Under the pieces are notes generated by a model. The model made no database searches. It was given only the letters and a program-made list of their open reading frames with translations, and was not told the origin of the DNA. The translations under genes and the position numbers were made by a program. Below are positions 62,453 to 64,000 of a stretch of DNA of 64,000 nucleotides, piece by piece. The stretch covers positions 6,992,073-7,056,072 of the forward strand of contig NC_087378.1 in the NCBI RefSeq assembly GCF_963675165.1. Direction: 5' to 3'. Positions within the stretch are counted from its first letter, which is position 1; the number at the start of each line of letters is the position of its first letter. This DNA is from Halichondria panicea (Eukaryota; Porifera; Demospongiae; Suberitida; Halichondriidae).

Positions 62453-63427
62453 TTATAGTTCCGCTACTACTAAAATTGATATTCTTTGCTTGTTTGTTGG
62501 GATGGGTCTCTGGGAACTCATGACATGAGTCATGTATAACCGGGTAACTGTTGACAGTAAACTTCTCTGGATAGATGCTCCCTTCCCCATACTAAGATTG
62601 TACATGTAGTCATAGGTGTCTTCAAATCTGGTATATATAGGAAGTATTATACATTGTTTGTGCTGCATGGTGACAGTTGTGTCAGACTCGTGTGTGTGCA
62701 AGAGTTATTTTATAGCATAAGTTTACATATGATATGCCGCCTGTACAGGCAAAAAAACGACAGTACGTAGTCGTGCATGCTAATTACCTGTCAAACATAT
62801 CATTCACAACATCTTCAAAGCTTGCCAGAGGTTGGAATGGTTTGTCTCCTTCTTTAAACCAGCTTTGCCTTTGGGTGTGTTTTACTTCAAGTTCAATGTG
62901 AAATATTTCAATTTGTCGTTTCCATTGTGTAAACTTTAACGAACGTCACTTCAAAACTATCCTTCAGACTAGCTTCAATAGTTTCAACTTGCCAGTTTGA
63001 CAATTGGTGTTCTTGACTACTGCAATCCATGTATTATAGAGAAGTGTGCGCACTGCTTCACTATCATCACCCCGCAAGTATCGCATGACAGACGTATATG
63101 ATCCAAATCGATCCAGAGTGTAACTCATTACCACCTCAAAATCATGCAAGAACAAATTGGAAGCGACAAAAGCATTAATTTGTTCTTCTGGCTAATTCAG
63201 ATTGGGGGTTTGGGATTCGAATACAGTTGTCGACGACATCTGCAAATGTCATTGCAAAGTAGGTCTAGTAGGGAATTAACTGCATTCTCTTGCGCACTGG
63301 AACTGTTTCGTCTGAGCAAAGAAGTTGTGCCGGGAAATTGTTTCCCTTCTCTGATAACATCAATGACATCTTGAAATAACTTCCTCATTACAATGACCTT
63401 GGAAAACAGCTGCATCTCAATTTCCAC
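62453..63427 (-). CDS. Unrecognised multi-exon gene, convergent with UGT
   Basis: No family recognised. The last two exons are well supported: one ends at 62788 (PLASFEDVVNDMFDR) and joins 62627-62453 (FEDTYDYMYNLSMGKG to VVAEL then TAA) with matching phase. Upstream coding-like blocks on the same strand are ICRC near 63220 preceded by MRKLFQDVIDVIREGKQFPG (to 63427), and FVASNLFLHDFEVVMSYTLDRFGSY to LLYNTWIA (about 63175-63035). Joining them needs short introns of roughly 50-85 bp with weak donors (for example GTCGAC at about 63222, GTAGTC near 63030), or else frameshifts, so decay is possible. No signal peptide, helix or zinc motif is obvious. Confidence 0.4.
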
Positions 63428-63722
63428 TTACTCCAACTGTGCATCTCATTTGCTCAATTTGGCCGTGGAGTATACAAAGCATCATTGTAAATCGAGTTCC
63501 ATACACGACACTACGCCTTCCTCATCAGTGCACATGCTAAAAGATCTATTGAGCCAGCACACCAAGAACAATGGCTAGTTGTAGGAGATGTGAGAGCCCC
63601 ATTTTTCTACCTCTAAACAGTGTGTATTTTCCCACTACATGTAGACTAGATCATACTCTGCTCACTGTAAAGTCTACTGCGCATGCTCAGACTATAATTA
63701 TAGTAAAGTTATGCAATAAATT

Positions 63723-64000
63723 TCACTGCATGCTTTTCATCCATGATTCACATTTATGATTCATTTTACGCTTCTCAAATGTCAGTCTTGATTCACAGCT
63801 GTTACTAAACCTCTTTTTTCTGAGATAGGGGCTGTGCATCCATTCACTCCATTCACTGTAGCTCCTTTCGAGTGACGTTTTCTCATTCGGTACAGGCTTT
63901 ATAGATCTGTTCCATACCCATGGCTTTTGGACCTTTTCAACAGGTGGAAATTTGTACATACTAGAAGATGACTTCTTTGTATTATCGTTATTATTTGTCT
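63723..64000 (-). CDS. Partial terminal exon of an unrecognised gene
   Basis: A frame open from the window edge to a TAA at 63725-63723, about 90 codons. It encodes a basic, aromatic-rich segment (YKFPPVEKVQKPWVWNRS, SEWSEWMHSPYLRKKRF). No domain recognised. It may be the 3' exon of a gene lying mostly outside the window, or the 5' part of the preceding unrecognised gene if splicing joins them. The frame and composition are the only support. Confidence 0.35.
   Translation of the reverse strand, partial: TNNNDNTKKSSSSMYKFPPVEKVQKPWVWNRSIKPVPNEKTSLERSYSEWSEWMHSPYLRKKRFSNSCESRLTFEKRKMNHKCESWMKSMQ

Overview
Eukaryotic, intron-dense genomic DNA that looks like a sponge (Porifera, probably demosponge). 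The reasons are the very compact layout, the small AT-rich introns (mostly about 50-400 bp), several head-to-head and tail-to-tail gene pairs, and a giant receptor made of calcium-binding EGF and SRCR modules. The taxon is inferred from gene content and architecture; no species is claimed.

Region 1 (1-30250, + strand) is the 3' part of one enormous adhesion-GPCR gene, entered inside an EGF exon. Its ectodomain alternates runs of EGF exons with SRCR domains that always come in groups of three (8 groups, 24 SRCR domains). Then follow a hormone-receptor-motif (HRM)-GAIN-GPS cassette, Ig-like and linker modules, a second HRM-GAIN-GPS cassette, a seven-helix domain and a long cytoplasmic tail. Every junction I translated from 21812 to 30250 keeps frame. 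About 6,000 residues are encoded in the window. Its introns hold several small transposons, a tRNA-derived SINE and a 537-bp (GT)n tract.

Region 2 (30468-43292): an STPG2-like sperm-tail PG-rich repeat gene (-), BCKDHB (+), a small LITAF-domain gene with altered zinc knuckles (-) and GNL2/NOG2 (+), whose intron carries a 912-bp Mutator-like element.

Region 3 (43400-46690): a decayed TMEM86-like copy and an intact TMEM86-like lysoplasmalogenase gene (both -). Next is the most striking small gene: a peroxiredoxin-like selenoprotein with an in-frame TGA at the first position of its redox CxxC motif and a recognisable type II SECIS element about 70 nt after the stop.

Region 4 (46829-58572, - strand): an ABHD6-like lipase and an 18-exon ATAD2-type bromodomain AAA+ ATPase.

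Region 5 (58897-64000): two tandem ACOT13-like thioesterases (-), a UDP-glycosyltransferase (+), an unrecognised multi-exon gene (-) whose stop lies 7 nt from that of the UGT, and a partial unrecognised exon at the window edge.

The genes are mostly unrelated metabolic or housekeeping loci packed together; four divergent pairs share intergenic regions of about 100-310 bp. Exon coordinates were read by eye from splice signals and frame continuity, without transcript support.
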